The position numbers were made by a program, and so were the translations under genes. Source: Anaerolinea thermophila (GTDB lineage: Bacteria; Chloroflexota; Anaerolineae; Anaerolineales; Anaerolineaceae). Taken from it: a stretch of DNA of 64,000 bases. Shown in pieces: positions 42,735-51,371 of this stretch (positions within the stretch are counted from its first letter, which is position 1; each line of letters starts with the position of its first letter). The notes beneath the pieces were generated by a model, which saw only the letters and a program-made list of their open reading frames with translations, was not told the DNA's origin and made no database searches. The stretch spans positions 62,001 to 126,000 of the forward strand of contig NZ_DYHZ01000006.1 of the NCBI RefSeq assembly GCF_020723905.1. The letters run 5' to 3'.

Positions 42735-44716
42735 TGTGTGGAATTGCCGGGGTCATTGCTTCTAACCCGAGCCCCCCTGTTCAACAGGATGTCCTGTTGG
42801 GGATGATTTCCATGATTAGCCATCGGGGACCGGATGAGTTTGGGTTGTACCTGAATAAACAGGTGGGGATGGGCAGTGCCCGGCTCAGCATTATTGACCT
42901 TAGTGGAGGGCAGCAGCCCATATCCAACGAAGACCAGTCCTTATGGATTGTGTACAACGGAGAGGTATTTAATTACCCGGAGTTGCGCGGACGTTTACAA
43001 GCCCTGGGACATACCTTTACCACCCGCACAGATACAGAAGTCATTCTGCACCTGTACGAGGAATATGGAGCGGACTGTCTGAACCTTTTGAACGGGCAAT
43101 TTGCCATTGCAATCTGGGACGAAAGGAATCGGTCTTTGTTTCTGGCACGGGACCGCCTGGGAATTCGCCCGCTGTATTACACCCAAACCCCTCAAGCCTT
43201 TGTGTTTGGCTCAGAAATGAAGAGCATTCTTGCATACCCCGGGATCAATGCTGAAATCAACCGGGATGCTCTTGTAGAGACATTTGTCTTCTGGAGTCCT
43301 CAACCGCCCCTCTCCACCTTTTCCAATATCTTCCAGATCCCGCCAGGGCATTTTCTTTTATACCAGGATGAAAAAATCCATCTTCAGCCTTACTGGAGTC
43401 TGAACTTCTCTGACAGAGACGAACCTCAGATTCCCATGAAAGTGGCTCTGGAAGAATTGCAACGCCTTTTGCTCGATGCCACCCTGATTCGTTTACGTGC
43501 AGATGTCCCGGTTGGAGCCTATCTCTCTGGAGGATTGGATTCCTCCCTCACCACCGCCCTGATTCGAAAATACTCTCAAAGCCGGCTTGAAACGTTCTCA
43601 ATTGCGTTCTCGGATCCCCAGTATGATGAGAGTGCGTTCCAAAAGAAAATGGCAGAAACCCTGGGAACGCATCACCATGTAGTCTATACCACTTACGAAG
43701 ATATTGGGCGAAAATTTCCAGAGGTGCTCTGGCACACCGAAACCCCCATCCTCCGAACTGCTCCCGTTCCCATGTACCTGCTTTCAGATCTGGTGCATCA
43801 ACATGGTTTTAAAGTGGTCATCACAGGAGAAGGAGCCGATGAACTCTTTGGCGGATATGACATTTTCAAAGAAATGATCATTCGCCGCTTTTGGGCGCGC
43901 AACCCGGAATCCACCCTGAGACCCAGATTACTGGGTACGCTCTACCCGGAAATTGCCGGACTTTCAGACTCCGCGAGAAATTTTTTCATGGCGTTTTTCA
44001 AGATGGACTTAACCGCGACCCAATCGCCTTATTATTCCCACATGATTCGATGGAAGAACGGGATGCGGCTTTTGCGATTCCTTCAACCTCAACCCGCCCA
44101 GGAATGGGTGTCACTGGCTCAACGCCTGCCTTTACCGGCAAGGTTCGATTCCTGGAACGCACTTTCAAAAGCCCAGTATCTGGAAATTACCACCTTTCTT
44201 TCTTCCTATCTGCTCTCATCCCAGGGCGATCGAGTAGCCATGGCGCATTCTGTAGAAGGCAGGTTTCCCTTCCTGGATTATCGAGTGGTTGAGTTTGCCA
44301 ATCAATTGCCCGCGGAATGGAAGTTATATGGATTGACAGAGAAATGGATTTTACGGCAAATTGCCCGTAACCTGTTGCCTGAGGAGATCTGGAAAAGGCG
44401 AAAGAAACCCTATCGCGCTCCCATCCATAAAAGTTTTTATCATCCCAACCCGCCAGATTACGTAACCGAGATAACCTCCCCCGAGTTCTTAGAGGAAACC
44501 AGCCTGTTTAATCCTCTGGCAGTAAACCAGTTATTTCAGAAAGCCTCTCGTGGGATTCCTCTCAGCGAAGTGGAAGACATGGCAATCGCCGGTATCCTTT
44601 CCACCCAATTGATTTACAGGCAATTTATTCAACATTTTCCTTCACCCCAAAGGAATCAGTTGCCATTAAACAAAATTAAAGTCATTCGCAGAAATTCAGA
44701 AGGGACTATTTTATGA
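42734..44716 (+). CDS. asnB: Asparagine synthase-like amidotransferase
   Basis: 660 aa. Class II glutamine amidotransferase: Cys2 nucleophile in MCGIAGVIAS, ISHRGPDEFG, and the synthetase PP-loop YLSGGLDSSLTTAL with GEGADELFGGYD. The two-domain form is that of AsnB and of the amidotransferase found in exosortase-A type EPS loci. Placed after two AMP-ligases and a carrier protein, it probably forms an amide on a sugar acid or acyl group, although ordinary asparagine synthesis is not excluded. ATGA overlap with nadE-like gene. Confidence 0.9.
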   Translation: MCGIAGVIASNPSPPVQQDVLLGMISMISHRGPDEFGLYLNKQVGMGSARLSIIDLSGGQQPISNEDQSLWIVYNGEVFNYPELRGRLQALGHTFTTRTDTEVILHLYEEYGADCLNLLNGQFAIAIWDERNRSLFLARDRLGIRPLYYTQTPQAFVFGSEMKSILAYPGINAEINRDALVETFVFWSPQPPLSTFSNIFQIPPGHFLLYQDEKIHLQPYWSLNFSDRDEPQIPMKVALEELQRLLLDATLIRLRADVPVGAYLSGGLDSSLTTALIRKYSQSRLETFSIAFSDPQYDESAFQKKMAETLGTHHHVVYTTYEDIGRKFPEVLWHTETPILRTAPVPMYLLSDLVHQHGFKVVITGEGADELFGGYDIFKEMIIRRFWARNPESTLRPRLLGTLYPEIAGLSDSARNFFMAFFKMDLTATQSPYYSHMIRWKNGMRLLRFLQPQPAQEWVSLAQRLPLPARFDSWNALSKAQYLEITTFLSSYLLSSQGDRVAMAHSVEGRFPFLDYRVVEFANQLPAEWKLYGLTEKWILRQIARNLLPEEIWKRRKKPYRAPIHKSFYHPNPPDYVTEITSPEFLEETSLFNPLAVNQLFQKASRGIPLSEVEDMAIAGILSTQLIYRQFIQHFPSPQRNQLPLNKIKVIRRNSEGTIL

Positions 44717-45696
44717 ACCACGAAACCATGAAAGCATTTAGCCGACAGACACTGGATCTGGACGTTCCAATAGAAGTGGAACGAATCACCAAATTTTTAA
44801 AAGAAGAGGTTCTTCACCGATTAAGAAAACAGGGAGCCGTGGTGGGCATTTCCGGCGGGATCGACTCCTCGGTGGTGTTAGCCCTGTGTGTTCGGGCTTT
44901 TGGAGCCCAACGCGTGGTTGGAATTCTGCTGCCTGAAAAGGAATCCAGCCCGGAAAGCACAGAACTGGCTCACACACTGGCAAGACAGTTTGGAGTACAA
45001 ACGGTGACCGAGGATATATCTCCTGCACTCGAGGGCTTTGGGTGTTATCGCCGCAGAGATGAAGCCATTCAAAGAATCTTTCCTGATTTTGAGCCAAATT
45101 GGAAGTCTAAGATTGTCCTGCCCGGAAATCTACTGAAAGAAGATCGATTGAATGTGTTTTCCCTCACTGTCATCAAGCCTGATGGCACTGAGTTAACCAA
45201 ACGCTTACCGCTGCAGGAATATGCTCAAATCGTTTCGGCTTCTAATTTCAAACAAAGAACGCGGATGGCATTGCTTTATTACCACGCCGAACTGCGCAAT
45301 TATGCAGTCATTGGAACGCCAAATAAAAATGAGCATGACCTGGGATTTTTTGTCAAGTATGGAGATGGTGGTTCGGATGTGAACCCCATCGCACATCTCT
45401 ATAAAACTCAGGTTTATCAACTTGCCCGATATCTGGACATTCCCATAGAAATTCAGGAACGCACCCCAACCACCGACACATACCCGGCTGGGAGTACTCA
45501 GGAAGAATTCTTCTATCGCATTCCTTTCCACTTGCTGGACTTGATCTGGGCTGGGTACGAAAAACAGGTGCCGGTAAAAGAGATTGCCGAAGCGGCAGAA
45601 CTGACCGAAGAACAGGTTAACCGAGTCATTGCCGATATCGAACGTAAAAAACGCGCTACCCAATACCTGCGGGCTCACCCCGCCCAACTCGAGTAA
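44713..45696 (+). CDS. nadE: NAD+ synthase-like ATP-dependent amide ligase
   Basis: 327 aa. N-type ATP pyrophosphatase: GISGGIDSSVVLAL P-loop, GTPNKNEHDLGFFVKYGDGG and PIAHLYKTQVYQLARYL as in NadE. It lacks the glutaminase domain of the long NadE form, so it would use free ammonia or ammonia from the neighbouring AsnB-like protein. It may be the cell's NAD+ synthase or a pathway-specific amide-forming enzyme; the 4-base overlap with asnB and the operon context favour the latter. Confidence 0.88.
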   Translation: MNHETMKAFSRQTLDLDVPIEVERITKFLKEEVLHRLRKQGAVVGISGGIDSSVVLALCVRAFGAQRVVGILLPEKESSPESTELAHTLARQFGVQTVTEDISPALEGFGCYRRRDEAIQRIFPDFEPNWKSKIVLPGNLLKEDRLNVFSLTVIKPDGTELTKRLPLQEYAQIVSASNFKQRTRMALLYYHAELRNYAVIGTPNKNEHDLGFFVKYGDGGSDVNPIAHLYKTQVYQLARYLDIPIEIQERTPTTDTYPAGSTQEEFFYRIPFHLLDLIWAGYEKQVPVKEIAEAAELTEEQVNRVIADIERKKRATQYLRAHPAQLE

Positions 45697-45701
45697 ACCA
45701 T

Positions 45702-48506
45702 ATGAAACCTCAAAAGCATTTACTTTCACTCTATATACTTCTTGTCTTCATTCTGTTTTCAGGATGGATACCAGATATCTCTCCGGTGATGGCACAAAGC
45801 CGGGTCAACCGCTGGGAAATACCTCAGAACATCTCCAAATCCGGTGAAAGTTTGAATCCCATCCTGGGTGCCGATACAAACGGAGATCTCCATGTCTTCT
45901 GGGCAGATCCCCGTTCGGGGGTTTACTATGCCTACACTACCTCAGAAGGCTGGACTTCACCTAAGAAAGCCAGTTTTCCCATCCCTCGAGAGGTGATGAC
46001 TTCCAATCTGATGTTTCAACATGCCAGCCCAAGACTGGCGCGCAGTATTGGAACTCGTATGTATCTCTTCTGGAAGGATGAAAATTTTTTGGTGTTTAAC
46101 ATTGGCAATGTGAGTGCAGCGGATAAATTATCTTCCTGGTCAGCCACACGCCTGATTGCCCGCTTTGTGACCCATTATGACGTGCAAGTGGATGAGGATG
46201 GTATCGTGCACCTGGCATACCTGCAAGCCGAAGATTATGCCAACACGCCAGCAGGTATTTACTATACGCAATCATTAGACTTTGGGGGAACATGGTCACA
46301 ACCCATTTTGATTTCTGCTTCCAATTATTTTCGCAGTTTATTGCCGGTTATCCGTACCGGACTGGAACCTCCCCAACCTATCACCAATTCTGTGAACCTC
46401 TCGATTGCCCGCGTTGGGGAGCAGAAAATCGTATATCTGACATTTGACCAACAACCCAGAAAAAAAGTCTGGGTGGCTCAATCAACGGATGGCGGAAGAG
46501 GATGGAGCACACCGATGGAAGTTGATACGGCAAGCAGTTCAGGGGGGATTGCTTATCCAGAAAATATCCATGTGGCTTCCCAAGGCGAGAATGCCGTCCT
46601 GGTATGGCAGGTGAGGCAATCTGAAACGGTTTGCTTTACCTATTTCAAACAGACCGACGATGCAGGAAAAACATGGAGTAGCAATCAACGGTTGAACACC
46701 CCCTTCCTGACCTGTTCAGAAAAAATAGAAGTTCTGGAAGAACCCGATTCTTTACCCCTGATCTCTTTTTACACCCAAAAATTACTTTACTTTACAACAT
46801 GGGATGGAACACAGTGGAGTGAAATCATCAACGAGCCGAACGCTTTAAGTTTTACCGATCCAGAAACTTCTACCGGTGTTTCTTTAAACCTGTTTGATCT
46901 GATTGCCAGAACGCCCGGAGAAGTGGCACTTGCAGGCATTGACCTCAATGCCAACCATGATGTCTGGGTAAGGACGGGGGGTTTGAAAGATATTTCTTCC
47001 TGGCTACCGCAAAACCCGGGATGGAAGCCTTCTCAAATTCTTCAAACCACAGACAGCACGATTACCGATTTACAAATTATCGAAGATCAGCAAAAACGCT
47101 GGCATGCTTTCTGGCTTCAGGATGAGATTCTGGACATTCCTCCCGGCACACTGGTCAAACCATCAGCCAGAAGAATTGCCTATTATTCCTATCTCGAGGA
47201 CACACGCTGGAGTCTGCCTGTATCAATGTTTACCCCATCCTCAAACACAGCTCGTACCACTTCAAGAGAGGATGAACAGATTGCCCGATTAGCGGTGACC
47301 GTAGATGCAGAAAATCGTTTCTTCACCATCTGGAAAAATCAGATGGGCGGAGAAGTATTTTTCAGCTGGTGTGCAGGAAAGGCTCCCCTTTCCGTATTAG
47401 ACTGGTCTCCCCCACGCGTAGTGTACTCTATCCCTGTTGAAGCCACGGATCTATCCATTCAGATGGCTCCAGATCATTCCATCCAAATCCTTTACGCCAT
47501 CCCCATTAACGAAAACCGCGGGGTTTTCCTGGTTGAGTCAGGAGACATGGGAAAAACCTGGTCAGTGCCTTTGAGTATCCTCAATGGATCCACAAAAGGT
47601 TGGGATATTGTCTCTAAACCGGTACTGGTGTATGGTTCTGACGGCAGTTACCATGTCAGCGCAATCAATCAAACCGTTCTGGAAGGGAACCCGGCAAAAG
47701 GACTTTACGAAACCCACTCCTTCGACCAGGGAATCTCCTGGACAGAGCCGGAAAAAGTGTCATCCAATACCATTTTATGGCACACACTACTCCCCTACGG
47801 AAATAATCTTCATCGGCTCTGGGCAGAAAAAGACACCAGCGACAATGGCACTATCCTGCTCCACCAGATTTCTCAAGATGCCGGTCGCTCATATGGACGG
47901 GTTACACGCATCACAGAATGGAACAGTTCCTCTGCCGCCATTCAAGCCACGCTGGATGAAGCCGGTCAAGTCCATCTGGTATTCCTCAATCCACAGCCCT
48001 TAGGGAATGAGGAATTAAGATACATGGTGTGGAATGCTTCAGGTTGGGATGAGATTGATGCCCTCGATTTCGGTATCATTCAGGAAAAGAATCAGGACAT
48101 CCCGATTGATTTTAAAGTGCGAGAGGACGGGGTAGCAGGAGTTCTTCTGGGATTACCTCTTTACAACCCTGAGCAACAAAAAAGTATGACTACCCTTCTG
48201 GGGAGTTATCGGAAAGTTGACATTCCCTCTATCCCTATTCTGCCGACGACAGTCCCGATTACCCCTTCATTGCCTGCGCCTACTCCGACTCCGCTTGCTT
48301 TACTCACCATTGTTCCGACGTCCACACCGCCTCCTCCGGTTGAAACATCAACCTTAAATCCGAATACGCCTGTTCCGGGTTTAACGTCCCACAATACATA
48401 TCTGATGATTGGAGGAGCATTCTCTGGACTTCTCATTCTTGTCGTTCTGGTGATCGCCAGATTTCGCCGGTTAAACAAGGATAAACAGAATTCCAAAAAT
48501 AAGTGA
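45702..48506 (+). CDS. Secreted sialidase-like (BNR/Asp-box) propeller protein, membrane anchored
   Basis: 934 aa. Signal peptide (ending near PVMAQS), then many propeller-type repeats with Asp-box variants: STDGGRGWSTP, TDDAGKTWSS, SGDMGKTWSVP, SFDQGISWTEP. A Pro/Thr linker (about 850-885, TPTPLALL, PTSTPPPP) and a C-terminal helix (YLMIGGAFSGLLILVVLVI) with basic tail RFRRLNKDK hold it on the cell surface. Catalytic sialidase residues were not identified, so it may be a carbohydrate-binding or structural protein rather than an enzyme. It follows nadE by 5 bases, suggesting one transcript with the EPS genes. Confidence 0.8.
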   Translation: MKPQKHLLSLYILLVFILFSGWIPDISPVMAQSRVNRWEIPQNISKSGESLNPILGADTNGDLHVFWADPRSGVYYAYTTSEGWTSPKKASFPIPREVMTSNLMFQHASPRLARSIGTRMYLFWKDENFLVFNIGNVSAADKLSSWSATRLIARFVTHYDVQVDEDGIVHLAYLQAEDYANTPAGIYYTQSLDFGGTWSQPILISASNYFRSLLPVIRTGLEPPQPITNSVNLSIARVGEQKIVYLTFDQQPRKKVWVAQSTDGGRGWSTPMEVDTASSSGGIAYPENIHVASQGENAVLVWQVRQSETVCFTYFKQTDDAGKTWSSNQRLNTPFLTCSEKIEVLEEPDSLPLISFYTQKLLYFTTWDGTQWSEIINEPNALSFTDPETSTGVSLNLFDLIARTPGEVALAGIDLNANHDVWVRTGGLKDISSWLPQNPGWKPSQILQTTDSTITDLQIIEDQQKRWHAFWLQDEILDIPPGTLVKPSARRIAYYSYLEDTRWSLPVSMFTPSSNTARTTSREDEQIARLAVTVDAENRFFTIWKNQMGGEVFFSWCAGKAPLSVLDWSPPRVVYSIPVEATDLSIQMAPDHSIQILYAIPINENRGVFLVESGDMGKTWSVPLSILNGSTKGWDIVSKPVLVYGSDGSYHVSAINQTVLEGNPAKGLYETHSFDQGISWTEPEKVSSNTILWHTLLPYGNNLHRLWAEKDTSDNGTILLHQISQDAGRSYGRVTRITEWNSSSAAIQATLDEAGQVHLVFLNPQPLGNEELRYMVWNASGWDEIDALDFGIIQEKNQDIPIDFKVREDGVAGVLLGLPLYNPEQQKSMTTLLGSYRKVDIPSIPILPTTVPITPSLPAPTPTPLALLTIVPTSTPPPPVETSTLNPNTPVPGLTSHNTYLMIGGAFSGLLILVVLVIARFRRLNKDKQNSKNK

Positions 48507-48604
48507 AATTCTTCTCAAGGTAAAACCCATCCGCTACATATAATGAGGGTGATGGCGTTTTATGAAGTTTACTGGTGGTTTTCATTTTGATTAACAGAAA
48601 TCTA

Positions 48605-49909
48605 ATGAATAGACGACATTTTCTGAAAAAACTGACCTCTCTTTCTCTTTTCCCCTTGTTTCAGGCATTAGGGCTGATCACACTGGCTGGAGGAAATACA
48701 TCCTGTCAGCCTCAGGGTATAGAACCCGCCCGAGTAGATTCCCTCCCCCAGGACACTTCTATCCCTACACCTTTTCCAACTTCCTCACCACCCCCACCTC
48801 CCCTCGCCGTAACGCCAACACCTGTGCAAGTCATCACTGTGGAGGCTACCGTAACCCCTCCCCCGCCTGTCAAAGCCGATTTCGGGCGTCATGTCATTCA
48901 TGTACACAATTCAAAAGCCACTCACTGGAACAGCCAGAAACGTTACTGGGAATATGTAGACCAGCAAGTGGTTAACCAGATGATGGAGAAAGGGATCACA
49001 GCATTGACAGAAACCTCCACTCTGGAAGATGCCTGGAGAACATTACTTCCCGGTTATCAACCTGGAGATGCCATTGCCATCAAGTTGAATTTCAATAACA
49101 CAATCTGGGAAAACTGCAACGAGGAAAGCGGACAAATCAACGCCCTGCCGCAGCCGGTGAATGCAGTGATTGCAGGGTTGAAATCCATTGGCGTTGAGGA
49201 AAAAGATATCTGGTTGTTCGATGGAGTGAACAGGATTATTCCCCAATACTTTGTAGCGGGAATTGCATATCCCAACGTCCGCTACTTCGATCGCTGTCAC
49301 GAACCGGTCACCTACGATTCGCAAGCCGAATCGGCATTTGTGGCTTTTCATCCCCCTGATGGAGTCCAGATGCCTACCCGCCAGAAAATCGCTGATCTTC
49401 TGCTACAGGCACGCTACCTGATCAATATGCCCATCCTCAAAAGCCATGGATGTTCCAGCATCACTTTGGGGTTTAAGAATCATTTGGGCAGCATTGATAA
49501 TCCCGGGGGACTCCACAGCCATATTTTCCTGGTTTCGGCATGCGGAGGCGGCTTCACCCCTCAGTACAGTCCTCTGGTTGATTTATTCCTGAATCCCAAT
49601 ATTCGGGACAAGACCATTTTGACCATCGGAGACGGGTTGTTTGGGGGAAAAGGCAGTGAGGATACATTCCCCTCCACCTGGTCTACTTTTGGGGGTTCAG
49701 TTCCCAACAGTCTGTTCTTTTCAACTGATCCCGTTGCCATTGACAGTGTAATGGCTGACTTCCTGCGCGCAGAACCTGGCGCAGGAGTTATGAGCAAGGC
49801 TGATGAATATCTGTTCTTTGCTGAACAGGCAGGACTTGGAAACGCAGAACGAGGCATTCCATGGGGTAAGGGCTATCAGGACATCCTTTACCAGAAAGTC
49901 GAAGGATAA
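48605..49909 (+). CDS. DUF362 domain protein with signal and Pro/Thr linker (paralogue 1)
   Basis: 434 aa from the second ATG; the tracked start 10 codons upstream gives a less typical signal. N-terminus MNRRHFLKKLTSLSLF looks like a twin-arginine signal followed by a hydrophobic helix; a Cys in NTSCQPQG could be a lipid-attachment site. A Pro-rich linker (about 45-85) precedes a DUF362 domain with GDAIAIKLNFNN, LINMPILKSHGCSSITLGFK and SLFFSTDPVAIDSVMADFLR. DUF362 proteins often carry Fe-S clusters; no ferredoxin motif is visible. It is a paralogue of the protein at 54204, with the same domain order. Confidence 0.82.
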   Translation: MNRRHFLKKLTSLSLFPLFQALGLITLAGGNTSCQPQGIEPARVDSLPQDTSIPTPFPTSSPPPPPLAVTPTPVQVITVEATVTPPPPVKADFGRHVIHVHNSKATHWNSQKRYWEYVDQQVVNQMMEKGITALTETSTLEDAWRTLLPGYQPGDAIAIKLNFNNTIWENCNEESGQINALPQPVNAVIAGLKSIGVEEKDIWLFDGVNRIIPQYFVAGIAYPNVRYFDRCHEPVTYDSQAESAFVAFHPPDGVQMPTRQKIADLLLQARYLINMPILKSHGCSSITLGFKNHLGSIDNPGGLHSHIFLVSACGGGFTPQYSPLVDLFLNPNIRDKTILTIGDGLFGGKGSEDTFPSTWSTFGGSVPNSLFFSTDPVAIDSVMADFLRAEPGAGVMSKADEYLFFAEQAGLGNAERGIPWGKGYQDILYQKVEG

Positions 49910-49914
49910 ACAGA

Positions 49915-51363
49915 ATGAACAAACGTCCTCACCCCCGCATTCTCAGGTTCCTTGTGCTGGTAGTGCTTCTTGGTGGCACGACTTTCATCAGCGGGATGCC
50001 CGTTTCTGGCATGATTCCCCCTTCAGCCCTTTCTCAGATAGATCAACCCTCAGGTCCAGTGGATGAAGGCATCCATACCAGTCCAGAAGCCATTCCGACC
50101 AGCGAGTGGGCGCAGGTACAACGCGATCCTCAACACACCGGCTATTATCCGGATAATCTTGGAACCAGTTTCCAGATCGCCTGGCGGTATGCTTTCCAAC
50201 CCGAAAAAGTGTTTCCTCAAGTACAGGCAATTGTCTCTGGAGGCAGGGTATTCGTAGGAACAGAGATGGGGAATATGTATGCCATTAACGCCACAACCGG
50301 ACAACAGGTATGGAAGACAAACATCGGCTCCCCCATCTTGAACAGCGTGGCAGTAGATGGAGGCAGAGTCTTTTTTGGAGCACTGGATGGCGCCGTTTAT
50401 GCCCTCAACGCTGCAGATGGTTCACAGGTCTGGAAAAATCAACTGTCTGACTTTCAGGGATTCTCTACTGCACCTGTGGTGGCAGATGGGAAAGTTATGT
50501 TAGGCGGACGGAACGGTGTGTTCTACGCGCTGGACCCGAATAATGGACAGGTGTTATGGTCCTATTCTGTGGGAAGTCCCATTCTGCAAACCGCGGCATG
50601 GAACAACGGGAAGGTGTATTTTGGCGCAATGGATATGCGCGTATATGCCATTCAATCCGCCAATGGCGTACTGGCCTGGAAAAGCGCTCAACTTCCTGGA
50701 ATGGCATTTAAGGATTACTGGCCCGTGGTTCTTAATGGCATGGTTTACATTCGACCGATGGGTTACGGGTATGTAGGAATCAGCGACCCGCCCGCACCCA
50801 ATCAGGCGTTAGACGCCACGATTCAGCAAAACATTCTGGCAGATTACGCCGCCAACCCGCAAAATTACTCGCCAACCCTGTTTCGTCTGTACGAAACAAA
50901 CGGTCAACAGGCCCCCATGGTCATTCACTATCACTTCCAGACCATGAACGGAGCAACCCCGCCTCCATGTGTAGACCGAGATGGTTATCTCATCATGTCA
51001 TCATGGACACCACAGGGAGGCTATTCCTCCGGCTGGGCGCGTTTAAATCCTACCTCCCGAATCATGGTGGATGCCCTGGTAGAAACCGGCTCCAGTGAAG
51101 GTAGGGGCAATCAAGATGAAACCATGAATGTGACCTGTTCCCGTAATCTCATTCTAGCCATGCACATTCAGGAAGAGAACGCCAATTTCACAGGCTATTT
51201 CAACCTGGATACTCGTCAATGGACTCAGATCCCCGCTGGGGCAACCAATCGTCAAATGCAAAACAACACCCAGGGGGGTGGCGGAAATCCTGCGTCAATT
51301 GCGAATGGATGGGTGTACCACATAACCTATTACGAACTGGTGGCACGGCGCACCCAGCCATAA
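49915..51363 (+). CDS. Secreted PQQ-like beta-propeller protein
   Basis: 482 aa. Signal peptide (RFLVLVVLLGGTTFISG). From about residue 70 there are at least five PQQ-type repeats of the form strand-AxxGxxxW: YAINATTGQQVWK, YALNAADGSQVWK, YALDPNNGQVLWS, YAIQSANGVLAWK. The C-terminal 200 residues are less regular. No dehydrogenase catalytic or PQQ-binding residues were recognised, so this may be a binding or scaffold protein. AAGGATAAACAG precedes the ATG. It lies between the DUF362 paralogue and the unrecognised 940-aa protein. Confidence 0.83.
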   Translation: MNKRPHPRILRFLVLVVLLGGTTFISGMPVSGMIPPSALSQIDQPSGPVDEGIHTSPEAIPTSEWAQVQRDPQHTGYYPDNLGTSFQIAWRYAFQPEKVFPQVQAIVSGGRVFVGTEMGNMYAINATTGQQVWKTNIGSPILNSVAVDGGRVFFGALDGAVYALNAADGSQVWKNQLSDFQGFSTAPVVADGKVMLGGRNGVFYALDPNNGQVLWSYSVGSPILQTAAWNNGKVYFGAMDMRVYAIQSANGVLAWKSAQLPGMAFKDYWPVVLNGMVYIRPMGYGYVGISDPPAPNQALDATIQQNILADYAANPQNYSPTLFRLYETNGQQAPMVIHYHFQTMNGATPPPCVDRDGYLIMSSWTPQGGYSSGWARLNPTSRIMVDALVETGSSEGRGNQDETMNVTCSRNLILAMHIQEENANFTGYFNLDTRQWTQIPAGATNRQMQNNTQGGGGNPASIANGWVYHITYYELVARRTQP

Positions 51364-51371
51364 GGACCCTT

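Noticed and set aside
39390-45696. Non-ribosomal peptide or polyketide cluster
   Set aside because: No condensation, ketosynthase or thioesterase domain; ligases are stand-alone, so the EPS-linked amidation reading fits better.
51219-51371. Upstream extension of the 940-aa protein in the track
   Set aside because: It overlaps the PQQ-like gene in another frame and would bury the signal peptide; the ATG at 51372 has a Shine-Dalgarno and a clean signal.
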